A DNA stretch of 64,000 bases, from the NCBI RefSeq assembly GCF_010104355.1, contig NZ_CP044972.1, positions 3,946,001 through 4,010,000 of the forward strand, read 5' to 3'. The notes under the pieces were generated by a model that was not told the DNA's origin, made no database searches, and worked only from the letters and a program-made list of their open reading frames with translations. Below are positions 17,617 to 26,792 of this stretch, one piece after another. The stretch comes from Hydrogenophaga sp. PBL-H3. Lineage in GTDB: Bacteria > Pseudomonadota > Gammaproteobacteria > Burkholderiales > Burkholderiaceae_C. The position numbers were made by a program, and so were the translations under genes. Numbering within the stretch: the stretch's first letter is position 1; each line of letters starts with the position of its first letter.

Positions 17617-18687
17617 ATGCTGAGCATCACCCTGCAACCCCAATGGCGCATCAGCCAGGACGACGGCTCCGCGCTCGACGCCAACACCTTGCTGCACCTG
17701 CTGGCGGCCGTGCAGGCCTCGGGCAGCATCTCGCAGGCGGGCCGCGAACTGGACTTGTCGTACCGCCACGCCTGGGGCTTGCTGCAGCAGGCGGAAGCGC
17801 TCTTTGGCCAGGCGCTGCTGGTGCGCGGGCGGGGCCGGGGCTCGGTGCTGACCGAGCTGGGGGAAAAGCTCATCTGGGCCGACGCTCGGATCGGCGCGCG
17901 GCTGCAACCGCTGCTGGATTCGCTGGCCTCGGAGCTGCAAGGCCAGCTCGGGCGCGTGCAACGCCGCCAGCGCGCGGTGCCGCGCCTGCACGCCAGCCAC
18001 GGCTTTGCCGTGGCCGCGCTGTGCGAACAGCTCGCCGCGCGCCAGGTGCCGGTGGAGCTGCGTTACCGCAACAGCCTGGAGGCGGTGGCGGCGCTGGCAC
18101 AGGGCGAGTGCGAGCTGGCAGGGTTTCACGTGCCGCTGGGCGAATTCGAAGCCGCGGCGGCCCAGCGCTACCTGCCCTGGCTCCAGCGCGATCAACACCA
18201 GCTGGTGCATCTCGCGGTGCGCACCCAGGGTCTGTTTGTGGCGGCCGGCAACCCACTGGGCATCCACGGCCTGGACGACCTCACCCGCCACGGGCTGCGC
18301 TTTGTCAACCGACCCGAAGGCTCGGGCACCCGGGTGCTGACCGATCTGCTGTTGCAGCGCCAGGGCATCGCGCCGCGCGCGGTGGCCGGCTTTGAAAACA
18401 CCGAACTCACCCACGCGGCGGTGGCCGCCTATGTGGCCAGCGGCATGGCCGATGTGGGCATCGGTGTGCAGACCGCTGCGCACCGCTTCGGCCTGCATTT
18501 CATTCCCTTGCTCAAGGAGCGCTACTTCTTCGCCATGCCGGCCGATGCGATCCAGCGCGACGAATTGCGGCCGGTGCTCACCGTGCTGCGTTCACCGGCC
18601 TTTCGGGCGCGGGTGGCTGCGCTCAAGGGCTACGAGGCGGCCAACACGGGCGAGGTGCTGAGCGTGCGCGAGGCGTTCGCGGCGTGA
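17617..18687 (+). CDS. ModE-like HTH regulator with periplasmic-binding-type sensor domain
   Basis: 356 residues. The N-terminus (about 20-90) is a winged helix of ModE/LysR type (SGSISQAGRELDLSYRHAWG, then a basic wing VRGRGRGSVLTELG). Residues from about 110 resemble a PBP-like ligand domain, with NRPEGSGTRVLTDLLL and ASGMADVGIG as in molybdate/tungstate-binding proteins. Such one-component regulators often sense oxyanions. Divergence from a Mo/W formate dehydrogenase makes metal-dependent control of fdhBA a reasonable inference. No ribosome site is evident before the ATG. Confidence 0.82.
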   Translation: MLSITLQPQWRISQDDGSALDANTLLHLLAAVQASGSISQAGRELDLSYRHAWGLLQQAEALFGQALLVRGRGRGSVLTELGEKLIWADARIGARLQPLLDSLASELQGQLGRVQRRQRAVPRLHASHGFAVAALCEQLAARQVPVELRYRNSLEAVAALAQGECELAGFHVPLGEFEAAAAQRYLPWLQRDQHQLVHLAVRTQGLFVAAGNPLGIHGLDDLTRHGLRFVNRPEGSGTRVLTDLLLQRQGIAPRAVAGFENTELTHAAVAAYVASGMADVGIGVQTAAHRFGLHFIPLLKERYFFAMPADAIQRDELRPVLTVLRSPAFRARVAALKGYEAANTGEVLSVREAFAA

Positions 18688-18691
18688 TCCG

Positions 18692-19375
18692 TCAGCGCCG
18701 GCGCACGCCCTCGGGCCGTTGCGCCGCAGCGTCCCAGCCACCGTCAAACCAGGCGTCGCCCTCCAGATGGGCGCGCAACATCGGCAACGCGTCAAAGCCC
18801 CAGAACACGCGGCCATCCACCACCACCGACGGCACGCCGAACAGACCGAGCGCCATGGCTTCGTCGGTGTTGGCGCGCAGCCGCTGTTTCACCACCTCGC
18901 CGTCGGGCGGGCTCCATGGCTTGCCGCGCTGGACCATGTGGTCCTGCAGGCGGGCTTGCAGCTCGGCCAGGCGCGCCGGGTCGGCGGCGTCCTGTCCGCC
19001 GTGCCACACGTGGTGGAAGAGTTGTTCGGTCACATACCGGCTGGTATCGCCGGGGGCATCGTCTGTGGCGCAAGCCAGGCCCAGGCGCAGCAAGGGCAGC
19101 GGATTGAAGGGATGGGCCGCGGGCAGCTCCAGCCGCACGCCATGGTGGTGGCCCAGCCACGCCACCTGGCGGTAGGTCCAGTCGCGCTTGGCGGGGATCT
19201 CTGCCGGGCCGAGCTGACCGTGAGCCTTGAGCAGCGCGGCAAACAGCACCGGCTTGTAGCGCACCGCCACGCTGTGGCCCATGAGCGCCAGGGGCAGGCA
19301 CTCGAACGCAAGATGCGCATAAGGCGAGATGGGGTCGTAGTGGAACGTGATCTCGCGAAGTTCGGTGTTGGTCAT
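18692..19375 (-). CDS. DsbA-family oxidoreductase, 2-hydroxychromene-2-carboxylate isomerase-like
   Basis: 227 residues, thioredoxin/GST-kappa fold. The start (ITFHYDPISPYAHLAFE) and the C-terminal GLFGVPSVVVDGRVFWGFD are typical of 2-hydroxychromene-2-carboxylate isomerases. The CxxC of true DsbA is replaced by SPYA, as in the isomerases, which use glutathione. The real substrate is unknown and no aromatic degradation genes are adjacent. It is the third gene of a minus-strand group with the YbaK-like and DUF1289 genes and converges on the fdh regulator with 4 bp between stops. Confidence 0.85.
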   Translation of the reverse strand: MTNTELREITFHYDPISPYAHLAFECLPLALMGHSVAVRYKPVLFAALLKAHGQLGPAEIPAKRDWTYRQVAWLGHHHGVRLELPAAHPFNPLPLLRLGLACATDDAPGDTSRYVTEQLFHHVWHGGQDAADPARLAELQARLQDHMVQRGKPWSPPDGEVVKQRLRANTDEAMALGLFGVPSVVVDGRVFWGFDALPMLRAHLEGDAWFDGGWDAAAQRPEGVRRR

Positions 19376-19427
19376 GGTCTGGTGCTGGTGAGGGCGTGGA
19401 CTAACTCAGCCCGAACGAAGGACGGGG

Positions 19428-19670
19428 TCACGGACCCGGGGCCAGGCTCACCTGCCGGGCTTCGATCTGCTGCCACACCACCAGTTTCTCGGCATCCCCC
19501 ATGCGGCTCCACTGGGAAATTTCGGCCAGCGTGCGAAAGCAGCCTTTGCACGACAGCTTGGCCTCGTCCATCTCGCAGACCGAGATGCAGGGCGACGGCA
19601 CGCCGGGCGCGATGCCCGCTTTGGCGCGGGCGGCCTGGAGCGTGACAGGAGGGCGGGTGGGCAGGGACAT
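19428..19670 (-). CDS. DUF1289 cysteine-motif protein
   Basis: 80 residues. The pattern PCISVCEMDEAKLSCKGCFRT is the DUF1289 signature (CxxxCxxD then CxGCxRT), likely a metal or Fe-S site; its role is unknown. It lies 14 bp behind the YbaK-like gene and 52 bp before the isomerase-like gene, on the same strand. Confidence 0.88.
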   Translation of the reverse strand: MSLPTRPPVTLQAARAKAGIAPGVPSPCISVCEMDEAKLSCKGCFRTLAEISQWSRMGDAEKLVVWQQIEARQVSLAPGP

Positions 19671-19684
19671 GGTGAGACGGGTTT

Positions 19685-20188
19685 TCAGGCCACGGTGACG
19701 TCGTGCACGGGTGCACCGGTCAGGGTCTGGAGTTGTTGGGGGGTGAGGGGAAAAACGGCGTGCGGATGGCCCGCAGCGGCCCAGATGGTGTCAAAGCGGA
19801 ACAGCTGTGCGTCGATCAGCGTGACGACCCTTGTTGCGTGCGCCAGTGGCGAGACACCACCGATGGAAAAGCCGGTGGCGCTTTTCACGAAATCGGCGTC
19901 GGCGCGGCCGAGCTTGCCGCCTTCGCCGCAGACGATGGCCTGCACCTTCTTCTCGTCCACACGCAGGTCGCCCGAGGTGACGACCAGCACCGCGACCTCA
20001 TCGGACTTGCGGCGAAACACGATGCTCTTGGCGATCTGGCCCAGCGCCACGCCCAGCGCGTCGGCGGCCTGCTGCGCGGTGCGCGCGGCGTCTTCAAGCA
20101 TGCGCGGGGAGTGCGGATGGCCGAGCGCACGCAAGTGATCGGTCACGCGTTGAACGGCCGGGGTGGTGGAGGTGGAAACATCGCTCAT
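19685..20188 (-). CDS. YbaK/EbsC-type aminoacyl-tRNA deacylase
   Basis: 167 residues. The motif ALGVALGQIAKSIVFRRK (with the conserved Lys of IAKS) and the segment TGFSIGGVSPLAH are typical of the YbaK/ProX editing domain. It hydrolyses mischarged tRNAs (such as Cys- or Ala-tRNAPro) in trans; which one cannot be told. The ATG at 20188 gives the standard family N-terminus; 27 more codons upstream are open but unlike the family. It is divergent from the orphan gene at 20308. Confidence 0.9.
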   Translation of the reverse strand: MSDVSTSTTPAVQRVTDHLRALGHPHSPRMLEDAARTAQQAADALGVALGQIAKSIVFRRKSDEVAVLVVTSGDLRVDEKKVQAIVCGEGGKLGRADADFVKSATGFSIGGVSPLAHATRVVTLIDAQLFRFDTIWAAAGHPHAVFPLTPQQLQTLTGAPVHDVTVA

Positions 20189-20307
20189 GGCACCGATGGT
20201 ATCGACCCTCCAAGGACGCTGCTGACATGGGCTCGCGAAGCGATGGTTGACGCATGGGCAGGCGGACAAACTGATCCCCCATCCGCCAACCTCCCGAAGG
20301 AAGCCCC

Positions 20308-22209
20308 ATGTACGGTCAACTGGACTACATACCAGCTCACGTCGACGCCCCCTGGACCGTCAGCTATTTCCTGTGCCGGGATCTTGCATTGCCGGACTTG
20401 ACCCTGGCTCAAGCGTCCGCACGAGGCCAGACGCTCAAGCAGATCCGCAATGAAGTCTCCGACCTCACGGATGCCCAGCTCAACGGCCTGAGCACCATCG
20501 CCCGAGGCTTGCCAGTCGATACGGGCGACCTGCTGTCCGATCTGTACCTTGCGCTGGCCCACCTGCGGCTGCCCGACGCGCAGCGCAAGGCGCGCGAGGC
20601 CCGCATCGCCACGACGCTGGATGCCCATTTCAACGGCACGCCGACCTTGCCCAGCATGATCGACGGCCTCCGGCACATCCGGCTCCTGGCGCCATTGGCG
20701 CCCGATGCCTTCCTGGAAATCATGGTCCGCAGCCAGGCCGCCCGGCTGCAGATGGTGTCCATGGTCGATCCGGCCTGGGAGGCCCAATGCCAGGACTTCG
20801 TGACCCGTCTCGATGCGCTGACCCACACACTGGGCATTGAGTCGAGAACAGCAGACGACGTTCTGCTGGTCAGCGCCGGCTTCACGCGCGCATGGGCCGA
20901 CCGGCAGGGGTTTCTCGAACTGCTGGCGCAGGCCGCCCAACACCACCTCGCTGGCGCCGTGCAGTGCACCCAGCAGGCCCTGCTCGGCGCTGGCCTGCTG
21001 GTGGCATCCGAGGGGGACATTCTGGTGAGCGTGTTGCAGGATTGCATGGCGGCGGGATTGGACGGCTCGATGAAGACAGCCATTGAAGATATCGTGACCA
21101 ACCAGGTGGCGATGGGCCGCGCGGCCGACCTGGCCCGCGCCCAGGCGGTCATCGAGGCCACCGTCGATGCCACGCGCGCAGGGGTGCCCCTGGGCACCAA
21201 GGTGCAGCAGCAGAACCTGGCTGCCATCACGGCGGCCACTCAGGTCTGGCTGCAACAGCTTCTTCGCATGACACCCCAGCGCCTGCGCCTCTACAACAAG
21301 CTGGCACGGACACCTGCCCCCGCCAGGAGCGACGACCCATCCGGCCCACCCAATCTTGACCCGGTCAACACGTGGTCCGTGAACCGTCTGTTGCGGTGGA
21401 TCGAGGGTCCCATCAGCGAAGGGACTCCGAAGCGACTGGATCGCAAGGCCATCGTGGCCTCGGAAAAAGCAGTACGCCAGGAAGCTCGGGTCAAGACAAA
21501 GATGCCGGACAAGCTCGCACGCGCCGACCTGGACCTGACCGAGGCGGACGTCGACCTCGCGGTGCAGAACGCGTTGAGCACCACCGCCGCGTTCTTCATC
21601 GGGGACATCGAGGACATGCTGTTCCGGGTGAAGGCGCTGGACAACACCTCCACCGCCTCGCAAGCCTGCTCGGACCTGCTCGCCCCGCTCCACAGGCTGA
21701 AGGACGACCTCCAATCCGACGATCAGAAAGCCCGCGCCCTCCTGCACCAGGCGGAGGTGGCGATCGGTTTGCTGCGCAAGGACATCCGTGTCCTGGAGAT
21801 CGATGCACGCACCCGCCAACGCTTTGCCCTGCAACTGCAAATGGCCCTGGCAGGGGAGTCCATGGTGGAAGGCAAGCGCCATGGTGGCGTGATCAACTGT
21901 CCTCTGCATCGCACCGACTGGCCCTGGGTGGCCGAACAATACAACCAGCGCTGGCTGCCCTGGCCCGGCCAGATCACGATCGACGGCGTGTCCCAGCCCC
22001 TGCAACCCGATCAGGCGCTGGGTCTGTACGTGACAGGCAAAAGCCTCAGTGGCTACGAGTTTGATGTGTCGGTGCACCTGTGGCAGCGCAAGCCCGGTCG
22101 GCGCGGCACACCGGGCACGACGGTGGCGCCTTACGCCCCCATGAATGCGGAAGACTGGATCGACACCTGGATACCGTGCACCGTGCTGCACGTGCCGCCC
22201 GCCGGCTGA
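20308..22209 (+). CDS. Orphan 633-residue protein, unknown function
   Basis: Not recognised. A good ribosome site (GAAGGA, 8 nt before ATG) and GC-rich third positions indicate a real gene. There is no signal peptide or membrane segment. Residues 40-510 look almost wholly alpha-helical with long amphipathic runs (such as LARADLDLTEADVDLAVQNA). The last 120 residues are richer in W, P, G and beta-forming residues (INCPLHRTDWPWVAEQYNQR, GLYVTGKSLSGYEFDVSVHL), suggesting a separate beta domain. No Walker, nuclease or protease motif was seen. It stands alone between divergent YbaK-like and convergent LysE-type genes. Confidence 0.75.
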   Translation: MYGQLDYIPAHVDAPWTVSYFLCRDLALPDLTLAQASARGQTLKQIRNEVSDLTDAQLNGLSTIARGLPVDTGDLLSDLYLALAHLRLPDAQRKAREARIATTLDAHFNGTPTLPSMIDGLRHIRLLAPLAPDAFLEIMVRSQAARLQMVSMVDPAWEAQCQDFVTRLDALTHTLGIESRTADDVLLVSAGFTRAWADRQGFLELLAQAAQHHLAGAVQCTQQALLGAGLLVASEGDILVSVLQDCMAAGLDGSMKTAIEDIVTNQVAMGRAADLARAQAVIEATVDATRAGVPLGTKVQQQNLAAITAATQVWLQQLLRMTPQRLRLYNKLARTPAPARSDDPSGPPNLDPVNTWSVNRLLRWIEGPISEGTPKRLDRKAIVASEKAVRQEARVKTKMPDKLARADLDLTEADVDLAVQNALSTTAAFFIGDIEDMLFRVKALDNTSTASQACSDLLAPLHRLKDDLQSDDQKARALLHQAEVAIGLLRKDIRVLEIDARTRQRFALQLQMALAGESMVEGKRHGGVINCPLHRTDWPWVAEQYNQRWLPWPGQITIDGVSQPLQPDQALGLYVTGKSLSGYEFDVSVHLWQRKPGRRGTPGTTVAPYAPMNAEDWIDTWIPCTVLHVPPAG

Positions 22210-22242
22210 GCGCTCCCCGGACGCTTGCGGAATCGGGGTGAC

Positions 22243-22884
22243 TCAGGCCGCGCGCTTGACCAGCAGCAGGCTCGCCCCCATGGCCATGAGCACGCCGCCG
22301 AACACGCGGTTTTGCGCGCGCCGTGCCTTTGCTGTCGCCAGCCAGCGCTGGGCGCGCGAGGCGAGAAACGCGTAACCATGCATGACCACCAGATCGACCC
22401 CGATGGTGGTGAGCAGCAACACCACCAATTGCAACCACAGGGGTCGCTGCGGATCGATGAACTGCGGCAGCACCGCCACCATGAACACGATGCCCTTGGG
22501 GTTGGTCACGTTGGTGAAGAAGCCGGTGACGAAGCGCTCGCGCGCGCTCGGTACACCCGGCTGTGCGGGCAAGGCCTCACCGGTGGCGGCCTGCGCGTTC
22601 ACGGGTGAGCGCCATTGCTTCCAACCCAGCCAGATCAGATAGGCCGCGCCAGCGAACTTCACCACCGTGAAGGCGGTGGCCGACGCCAGCAGCAGCGCGC
22701 CCACACCCACGCCCGCCACCAGCAGAATCACCGCCAGCCCCAGCTGCAGGCCGGCGATGGTGGCGCTGGTCTTCTGCACGCCATAGGCGAGGCCGTGCGT
22801 CATGGACAGCACCGCACCCGACCCCGGCGACAGGGCAATGGCCCACGAGGCCAGGAAATACGCCAGCCAGACTTGCAGTTCCAT
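22243..22884 (-). CDS. LysE/RhtB-family amino-acid exporter
   Basis: 213 residues with about six membrane helices. ALSPGSGAVLSMTHGLAYG near residue 17 and FFTNVTNPKGIVFMVAVLPQF near residue 120 are hallmark segments of the LysE/RhtB superfamily. It exports amino acids or related compounds from the cytoplasm; specificity is unknown. It is the last gene of the liu cluster, 14 bp after the lyase, so it may relieve amino-acid excess during leucine catabolism. Confidence 0.9.
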   Translation of the reverse strand: MELQVWLAYFLASWAIALSPGSGAVLSMTHGLAYGVQKTSATIAGLQLGLAVILLVAGVGVGALLLASATAFTVVKFAGAAYLIWLGWKQWRSPVNAQAATGEALPAQPGVPSARERFVTGFFTNVTNPKGIVFMVAVLPQFIDPQRPLWLQLVVLLLTTIGVDLVVMHGYAFLASRAQRWLATAKARRAQNRVFGGVLMAMGASLLLVKRAA

Positions 22885-22898
22885 GTTCGTTTGCTCCT

Positions 22899-23807
22899 TC
22901 AGCCCGCCCGCTTGGCCAGCAGCGCGCGCGCCACGCGCGAGCCGCTCGGCCGGCCCAAATGCTCGCTGATGTAGGCACCCGCATCGACCAGTGCGTCCAG
23001 ATCGATGCCGGTCGCTATGCCCATGCCGTGCAGCAGGTACACCACGTCTTCGGTGGCCACGTTGCCAGTGGCGCCCTTGGCATACGGGCAACCGCCCAGG
23101 CCGGCCACGGACGACTGGAAGTTCCACACACCCAGCTCCAGCGCGGCCAGCGTGTTGGACAGCGCCTGGCCATAGGTGTCGTGGAAGTGGCCGGAGATGT
23201 CGTCGATGCCGTAGTGCTGCAGGGTGGCTTCAAGTGCGGCCTGCACCTTGCGCGGCGTGCCCACACCAATAGTGTCGGCCACGTCCACGCGCTGCACGCC
23301 GATGCCCTTCATGAGCCCGGCGAGATACGCCACGCGCCCGGGCGCGATCTCGCCTTCGTACGGGCAACCCACGGTGCAGCTCATGGCGCCGCGCACCGCG
23401 ATGCCGGCCGCGCGCGCGGCCTCCACCACCGGCGCAAAGCGCTCGATGCTCTCGGCGATCGAGCAGTTGATGTTCTTCTGGCTGAACGCCTCGCTGGCGG
23501 CGGCGAACACCACGATCTCGTCGGGCTTGTCGAGCACCGCCGCCTCGAACCCCTTGAGGTTGGGCGTGAGCACCGAGTAGCGCACGCCACCCTGGCGCGA
23601 CATGCCGGCCATCACCTCGTGGTTGTCGGCCATCTGCGGCACCCACTTGGGGCTTACATAGCTGGTGACTTCGATCTCTTTCAGCCCAGCGGCCTGCAGG
23701 CGGTGCACCAGCTCGATCTTCACCGCGGCGGGCACCGGCTGCTTTTCGTTCTGCAATCCGTCGCGCGGGCCGACGTCGATGAGCCTGACTCGGGAGGGGA
23801 TGTTCAT
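22899..23807 (-). CDS. liuE: Hydroxymethylglutaryl-CoA lyase
   Basis: 302 residues, TIM-barrel DRE-metallolyase. It begins VRLIDVGPRDGLQNEKQPVP and carries the family signature VAGLGGCPYAKGATGNVATE (active-site Cys) and HFHDTYG (metal ligands). It cleaves 3-hydroxy-3-methylglutaryl-CoA to acetyl-CoA and acetoacetate, the last step of leucine breakdown. The ATG at 23807 has GGGAGG upstream. It lies 13 bp behind ghrA in the liu cluster. Confidence 0.96.
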   Translation of the reverse strand: MNIPSRVRLIDVGPRDGLQNEKQPVPAAVKIELVHRLQAAGLKEIEVTSYVSPKWVPQMADNHEVMAGMSRQGGVRYSVLTPNLKGFEAAVLDKPDEIVVFAAASEAFSQKNINCSIAESIERFAPVVEAARAAGIAVRGAMSCTVGCPYEGEIAPGRVAYLAGLMKGIGVQRVDVADTIGVGTPRKVQAALEATLQHYGIDDISGHFHDTYGQALSNTLAALELGVWNFQSSVAGLGGCPYAKGATGNVATEDVVYLLHGMGIATGIDLDALVDAGAYISEHLGRPSGSRVARALLAKRAG

Positions 23808-23820
23808 GGGAGGTTTGCTT

Positions 23821-24741
23821 TCAATATCCACGGTCGCGGTGCACCACACCCGCGATCGGCTCGCCGCGCGACAACGCCACGATCTTGCCGGCGATCTGCG
23901 CGATGCTTTCGTCGCGCAGGGTGCGGGCCGAGGTGTGCGGCGTGACAGTGACTTTGGGGTGTTGCCAGAAGGGGTGATCGGCCGGCAGCGGCTCGGTGCG
24001 AAACACGTCGAGCGTCGCGCCGGCGAGGTGCCCGCTGTCGAGCAAGGCCATCAGATCGTCTTCGACCAGGTGCGCGCCGCGCGCCACGTTGATCACATAG
24101 CCACCGGGCTGCAGGCGGCCCATCGTTTCCCGGTTGAGGATGTCCTGCGTGTCGGGCGTGAGTGGCAGCAGGTTGACCAGCACCTTGCTGGCGGCCAGAA
24201 ACCCGTTGAAGCCTTCGCTGCCCGAGTGGCAGGTGACGCCGTCGATCTGCTTGGGGCTGCGGCTCCAGCCGTGCACCGGAAACTCGAACACGCTCAGGGC
24301 GCGCGCCACGCGCTCGCCGAGCACGCCCAGGCCCATCACGCCCACGGGCCAGTCGGCGCGGCTGCGCGGCTTGCGGTAGGACCACTGCCCGGCCGCGATG
24401 TCGGCTTCGTAGCCGTCGAACTCGCGGAAGTGGCGGATCACGGCGTGGCACACGTACTCAGCCATCTGCACCGACATGCCGGCGTCGTCCAGCCGCACCA
24501 CCTGGGTCTGCGGCGGCAGGCGCAGCTTCATGATGGCGTCGACCCCGGCGCCGATGTTGAACATGGCCTTGAGGCCGGCTTGTTCGTCCAGAAACGCTTG
24601 CGGCGGCGACCACACGATGGCGTAGTCGGCCTGCGGGTCGCCGGCTTTCCAGGTGCTCACATGGGCATCGGGCAGCAAGGCGCGAAAGCCCTCTTCCCAA
24701 GGGGCGGCTTTGGTTTGGGCAACGCAGATGGTGATGTTCAT
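23821..24741 (-). CDS. ghrA: Glyoxylate/hydroxypyruvate reductase A
   Basis: 306 residues, D-2-hydroxyacid dehydrogenase family. The Rossmann motif is GVMGLGVLGERVARAL near residue 135; catalytic Arg, Glu and His lie in NVARGAHLV, the LDVF(R)TEPLP stretch and VTVTPHTSA. It reduces glyoxylate to glycolate (or hydroxypyruvate to glycerate) with NADPH in the cytoplasm. In this cluster it lies between liuD and liuE; a role with acetyl-CoA-derived glyoxylate is possible but not shown. Confidence 0.92.
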   Translation of the reverse strand: MNITICVAQTKAAPWEEGFRALLPDAHVSTWKAGDPQADYAIVWSPPQAFLDEQAGLKAMFNIGAGVDAIMKLRLPPQTQVVRLDDAGMSVQMAEYVCHAVIRHFREFDGYEADIAAGQWSYRKPRSRADWPVGVMGLGVLGERVARALSVFEFPVHGWSRSPKQIDGVTCHSGSEGFNGFLAASKVLVNLLPLTPDTQDILNRETMGRLQPGGYVINVARGAHLVEDDLMALLDSGHLAGATLDVFRTEPLPADHPFWQHPKVTVTPHTSARTLRDESIAQIAGKIVALSRGEPIAGVVHRDRGY

Positions 24742-24785
24742 GCCGCGAGCTTAAAAGAAGCCGCCCGCGAGCGCAGTCACCCCCA

Positions 24786-26792
24786 TCACACGGCGGTGAT
24801 CTTGAGCAGCTCGGCGCCTTCGTTCACCTGGTCACCCGGCGCGTACAGCAGCTCGGCCACGGTGCCGTCGGCGGGCGCAGCGATGGTGTGCTCCATCTTC
24901 ATGGCCTCCATCACGGCCAGCGCCTGGCCTTTCTTGATCACGTCGCCCGCCTTCACCGCGAACGAGAGCACCTTGCCCGGCATGGGTGCTGTGAGCCGCC
25001 CACCGTCGGCTGCGGCCACGCCGGCGTGGGCCAGCGCGTCGATCTCGGTGATCTGCGTGGCGCCGAGCGCGCAGAAGATGTGCACGATCTCGCCCTGCTG
25101 CCAGGTCTGCACGGTCTGCCGCTGACCCTGGAACCGCAAGTCCATGCGGGCGCCACCCTCGGTGGGCAAGGTGTCGAACTGCAGCACGCCGCTGACCTCG
25201 CCAAAGGCGAGCTGCAAGGCGCCGTCGTGCAGGTAGGTGAGGTGCGCGAGCAGGGGCTCGCCCATGTAGTCGAAATCGAAGCGGCGCACGGTCAGGCCGT
25301 GCGGACGCCAGCCGTCGCGGCGCGAGAACGGGTCGGCAGCCTCCAGCGCGCGCTCGCCCACCAGCGTCTGCGCCACGGCAGCGGCCACCGCGAGCGCCAG
25401 GCCCACCTTGTCCTGGTGGAACAGCACCGCCGCCTCGCGCGGGATCAACGCCGTGTCCAGGTTGGCCTGCGCAAACGACGGGCTGTTCACCACGTGGCGC
25501 AGGAACTGCACGTTCGTCGAGAGGCCGACGATGCGCGTTTCGGCCAGGGCCGCGTCCATGCGCGCCAATGCCTCCTGCCGCGTGGCGCCATGCACGATCA
25601 GCTTGGCGACCATGGAGTCGTAGAACGGGCTGATGGTGTCGCCCTCGCGCACGCCGTCGTCCACACGCACCACGCCGCGTTCGAATGCGCTGCAGGCCGG
25701 CTTGCGGTACACCGCCAGCGTGCCGGTGGCGGGCAGAAAGTTGTTGTCCGGCGTTTCGGCGCAGATGCGCGCCTCGATGGCGTGGCCATGGATGCGCAGC
25801 TCGTCCTGCCTCAGAGGCAAGGGCTCGCCGGACGCCACGCGCAACTGCCACTCCACCAGATCCAGCCCGGTGATGGCTTCGGTCACCGGGTGCTCCACCT
25901 GCAGGCGCGTGTTCATCTCCATGAAAAAGAAACGCATGCCGCCCTCGGGCGGTTGTTCGACGATGAACTCCACCGTGCCGGCGCCCACATAGTTCACGGC
26001 CTTGGCCGCCGCCACCGCCGCCAGCCCCATCTGCTGGCGGAACTCGGGCGTCATGCCCGGCGCGGGCGCTTCCTCCAGCACCTTCTGGTGACGGCGTTGC
26101 ACCGAGCAGTCGCGCTCGAACAGGTACACGCAGTTGCCGTGCGTGTCGCCGAACACCTGGATCTCGATGTGGCGCGGGCGCTGCACGTATTTTTCGATCA
26201 GCACCGCATCGCTGCCGAAGCTGTTGCGCGCCTCGCGCTGGCAGCTCGCCAGCGCGGCCGCAAAGTCCTCGGCCTTGTCCACCGCACGCATGCCTTTGCC
26301 ACCGCCACCGGCGCTGGCCTTGATGAGCACCGGGTAACCGATGCGGTTGGCCTCGTGCTGCAGCATGGCCGGGTCCTGGTCGGCCTCGTGGTAACCGGGC
26401 ACCAGCGGCACACCGGCTTTTTCCATCAGCTGTTTGGACTCGGCCTTCAGGCCCATGGCGAGGATGGCAGAGGCCGGCGGGCCGATGAAGGCGATGCCGG
26501 CGTTGGCACAAGCGGTGGCGAACGCGTCGTTCTCGCTGAGGAAGCCGTAACCGGGGTGGATGGCCTGTGCACCGGTGGCCTTGGCGGCTTCGATGATGCG
26601 CTCCCACCGCAGGTAGCTGTCCTTGGGAGCGCTGCCGCCGATGTGCACAGCCTCGTCGCACGCCGCAACATGCTTGGCGCTGGCGTCGGCGTCGGAATAC
26701 ACGGCGACGGTGCGCACGCCGAGACGGCGGGCGGTGGCGGCCACACGGCAGGCGATCTCGCCTCGGTTGGCGATCAGGATCTTGGTGAACAT
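24786..26792 (-). CDS. liuD: Methylcrotonyl-CoA carboxylase, biotin-containing alpha subunit
   Basis: 668 residues. The biotin carboxylase domain begins MFTKILIANRGEIACRVAAT; the ATP-grasp glycine loop is KASAGGGGKGMR near residue 160, followed by MEMNTRLQVEHPVTE. The C-terminal biotinyl domain has EAMKMEH with the biotin-accepting Lys at 632. With LiuB it carboxylates 3-methylcrotonyl-CoA to 3-methylglutaconyl-CoA using ATP and bicarbonate. The start codon overlaps the DUF4126 stop (TGATG). Acetyl-, propionyl- or geranyl-CoA carboxylase are formal alternatives; the neighbours favour methylcrotonyl-CoA. Confidence 0.93.
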   Translation of the reverse strand: MFTKILIANRGEIACRVAATARRLGVRTVAVYSDADASAKHVAACDEAVHIGGSAPKDSYLRWERIIEAAKATGAQAIHPGYGFLSENDAFATACANAGIAFIGPPASAILAMGLKAESKQLMEKAGVPLVPGYHEADQDPAMLQHEANRIGYPVLIKASAGGGGKGMRAVDKAEDFAAALASCQREARNSFGSDAVLIEKYVQRPRHIEIQVFGDTHGNCVYLFERDCSVQRRHQKVLEEAPAPGMTPEFRQQMGLAAVAAAKAVNYVGAGTVEFIVEQPPEGGMRFFFMEMNTRLQVEHPVTEAITGLDLVEWQLRVASGEPLPLRQDELRIHGHAIEARICAETPDNNFLPATGTLAVYRKPACSAFERGVVRVDDGVREGDTISPFYDSMVAKLIVHGATRQEALARMDAALAETRIVGLSTNVQFLRHVVNSPSFAQANLDTALIPREAAVLFHQDKVGLALAVAAAVAQTLVGERALEAADPFSRRDGWRPHGLTVRRFDFDYMGEPLLAHLTYLHDGALQLAFGEVSGVLQFDTLPTEGGARMDLRFQGQRQTVQTWQQGEIVHIFCALGATQITEIDALAHAGVAAADGGRLTAPMPGKVLSFAVKAGDVIKKGQALAVMEAMKMEHTIAAPADGTVAELLYAPGDQVNEGAELLKITAV

